Origin: Acanthosepion lycidas
Taxonomy: Eukaryota; Mollusca; Cephalopoda; Sepiida; Sepiidae
Assembly (NCBI GenBank): GCA_963932145.1
Contig: CAWVQA010000036.1
Location: forward strand, 310,001 to 374,000
Direction: 5' to 3'
Length of the DNA: 64,000 nucleotides
Part shown: positions 62,901-64,000 of the stretch, piece after piece
Layout: each line of letters opens with the position of its first letter
Position numbering within the stretch: position 1 is the first letter of the stretch
Notes under the pieces: model-generated
The model's database searches: none
Told to the model about the DNA's origin: nothing
The model's input: the letters and a program-made list of their open reading frames with translations, nothing else
Program-made: the position numbers and the translations under genes

Positions 62901-64000
62901 TATTTTTGTGCAGATTTTAGATTAGGTCTTTCCCTGTCCATAATGCTAAATTGAGGAGGTAAAATATAAATATAAATAGGAAACAGAAGAGAAATGTACA
63001 GTGATCACCCATTTTCTGCCCACAACCTTTTTCATGGAAATCCCAGTCATATGAGTTGAGTCCATGCATGCTACGATCACGGTATGAATTTGAAGGCAAA
63101 ATATTTTTATGCAGATTTTAGATTAGGTCTTTCATGGTCCAAAATGCTAAATTGAGGAGGTAAAATATAAATATGAAACAGAAGAGTAATGTACAGTGAT
63201 CACCCATTTTCGGCCCACAATCTTTTTCATGGAAATCCCAGTCATATGAGTCGAGTCCATGCATGCTACGATCACGGTATGTATTTGAAGGCAATATATT
63301 TTTGTGCAGATTTTAGATTAGGTATTTCCCTGTCCATAATGCTAAATTGAGGAGGTAAAATATAAATATAAATAGGAAACAGAAGAGAAATGTACAGTGA
63401 TCACCCATTTTCGGCCCACAATCTTTTTCATGGAAATCCCTGTCATATGAGTCGAGTCATGCATACTACGATCACCGTATGAATTTGAAAGCAAAATATT
63501 TTTGTGCAGATTTTAGATTAGGTCTTTCCCTGTCCATAATGCTAAATTGAGGAGGTAAAATAGAAATATAAATAGGAAACAAAAGAGAAATATACAGTGA
63601 TCACACATTTTCGGCCCACAATCTTTTTCATGGAAATCCCAGTCATATGAGTCGAGTCCATGCATGCTACGTTCACGGTATGAATTTGGAGGCAAAATAT
63701 TTTTGTGCAGATCATAGATTAGGTCATTCCCTGTCCATAATGCTAAATTGAGGAGGTAAAATATAAATATAAATAGGAAACAGAAGAGAAATGTACAGTG
63801 ATCACCCATTTTCTGCCAACAATCTTTTTCATGGAAATCCCAGTCATATGAGTCGAGTCCATGCATGCTACGATCACGGTATGAATTTGAAGGCAAAATA
63901 TTTTTGTGAAGATTTCAGATTAGGTCTTTCCCTGTCCATAATGCTAAATTGAGGAGGTAAAATAGAAATATAAATAGGAAACAGAAGAGAAATGTACAGT

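Larger units (their letters stand above)
5921..64000. repeat. Satellite DNA array, about 201-bp monomer, about 289 copies
   Basis: The spacing between equivalent positions is 201 bp almost throughout (for example 27034, 27235 and 27436). All copies lie head to tail in one orientation, with no inversion, spacer or second transposon over 58 kb. A typical monomer runs, in order: AGATCTTAGATTAGG; CCATAATGCTAAATTGAGG; an AT tract built from TATAAA units; GGAAACAGAAGAG; TGTACAGTGATCACC; TTTTCGGCCCACAATC; CATGGAAATCCC; TCATATGAGTCGAG; CATGCATGCTACGATCACGG; and AAAATATTTTTGTGC. Copies differ by eye at a few to about twenty positions. Some monomers carry small indels, chiefly in the TATAAA tract. I do not recognise the family and saw no similarity to the LINE. 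The array runs off the right edge. A long uniform array like this is typical of centromeric, pericentromeric or other heterochromatin. Confidence 0.97.

Noticed and set aside
5921-64000. Regular direct repeats considered as a CRISPR-like array
   Set aside because: The period is 201 bp with no alternation of identical repeats and unique spacers, no cas genes are present, and the sequence is eukaryotic. It is a tandem satellite.
5921-64000. A CENP-B box-like motif in the monomer
   Set aside because: I looked for the TTCG....A..CGGG core and did not find it. The CpG motifs present do not fit its spacing.

Overview
The window has two parts. Bases 36 to about 5918 hold one nearly complete non-LTR retrotransposon (LINE). 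Almost everything else, bases 1-35 and 5921-64000, is one head-to-tail satellite DNA array with a monomer of about 201 bp. There is no ordinary single-copy gene, tRNA, rRNA or CRISPR array. The DNA is eukaryotic. The LINE proteins look most like I-clade/Nimb-type elements of arthropods: a gag-like ORF1 with three zinc knuckles, and an ORF2 with APE endonuclease, reverse transcriptase, RNase H and a C-terminal zinc motif. An insect or other arthropod host is likely, with the window lying in pericentromeric, centromeric or other constitutive heterochromatin. Both the clade and the host are judged from memory of the families, without a search.

Layout. 1-35: end of a satellite monomer. 24-35 and 5919-5930: 12-bp target-site duplication. 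36-623: GC-rich, apparently highly structured 5' UTR. 624-1983: ORF1, with a single frameshift at an A11 run. 1994-5668: ORF2, 1224 aa, with all catalytic motifs intact. 5669-5918: AT-rich 3' UTR with a terminal stem-loop and an AACC-repeat tail. 5921-64000: about 289 satellite monomers, all in one orientation, running off the right edge.

The LINE landed inside an existing satellite monomer. Removing it together with one duplication copy gives back the satellite consensus. No monomer to the right contains LINE sequence, so the insertion was not carried along in array expansion within this window.

The array is not uniform. Monomer variants cluster by region: a form with seven Ts before GCAG dominates about 10.4-15.2 kb, while a TTTTTGTGCAG form with CGGCCC dominates most of 35-45 kb and 46-64 kb. 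Multi-monomer blocks have been copied at many spacings (2, 3, 6, 8, 10, 11, 13, 14, 15, 17, 18 and 24 monomers). The most striking is an apparently exact tandem duplication of 2989 bp at about 55715-58703 and 58704-61692. The many 60-codon open frames across the array come from a 201-bp period (67 x 3) and a TTG read as a start. They are not annotated as genes.
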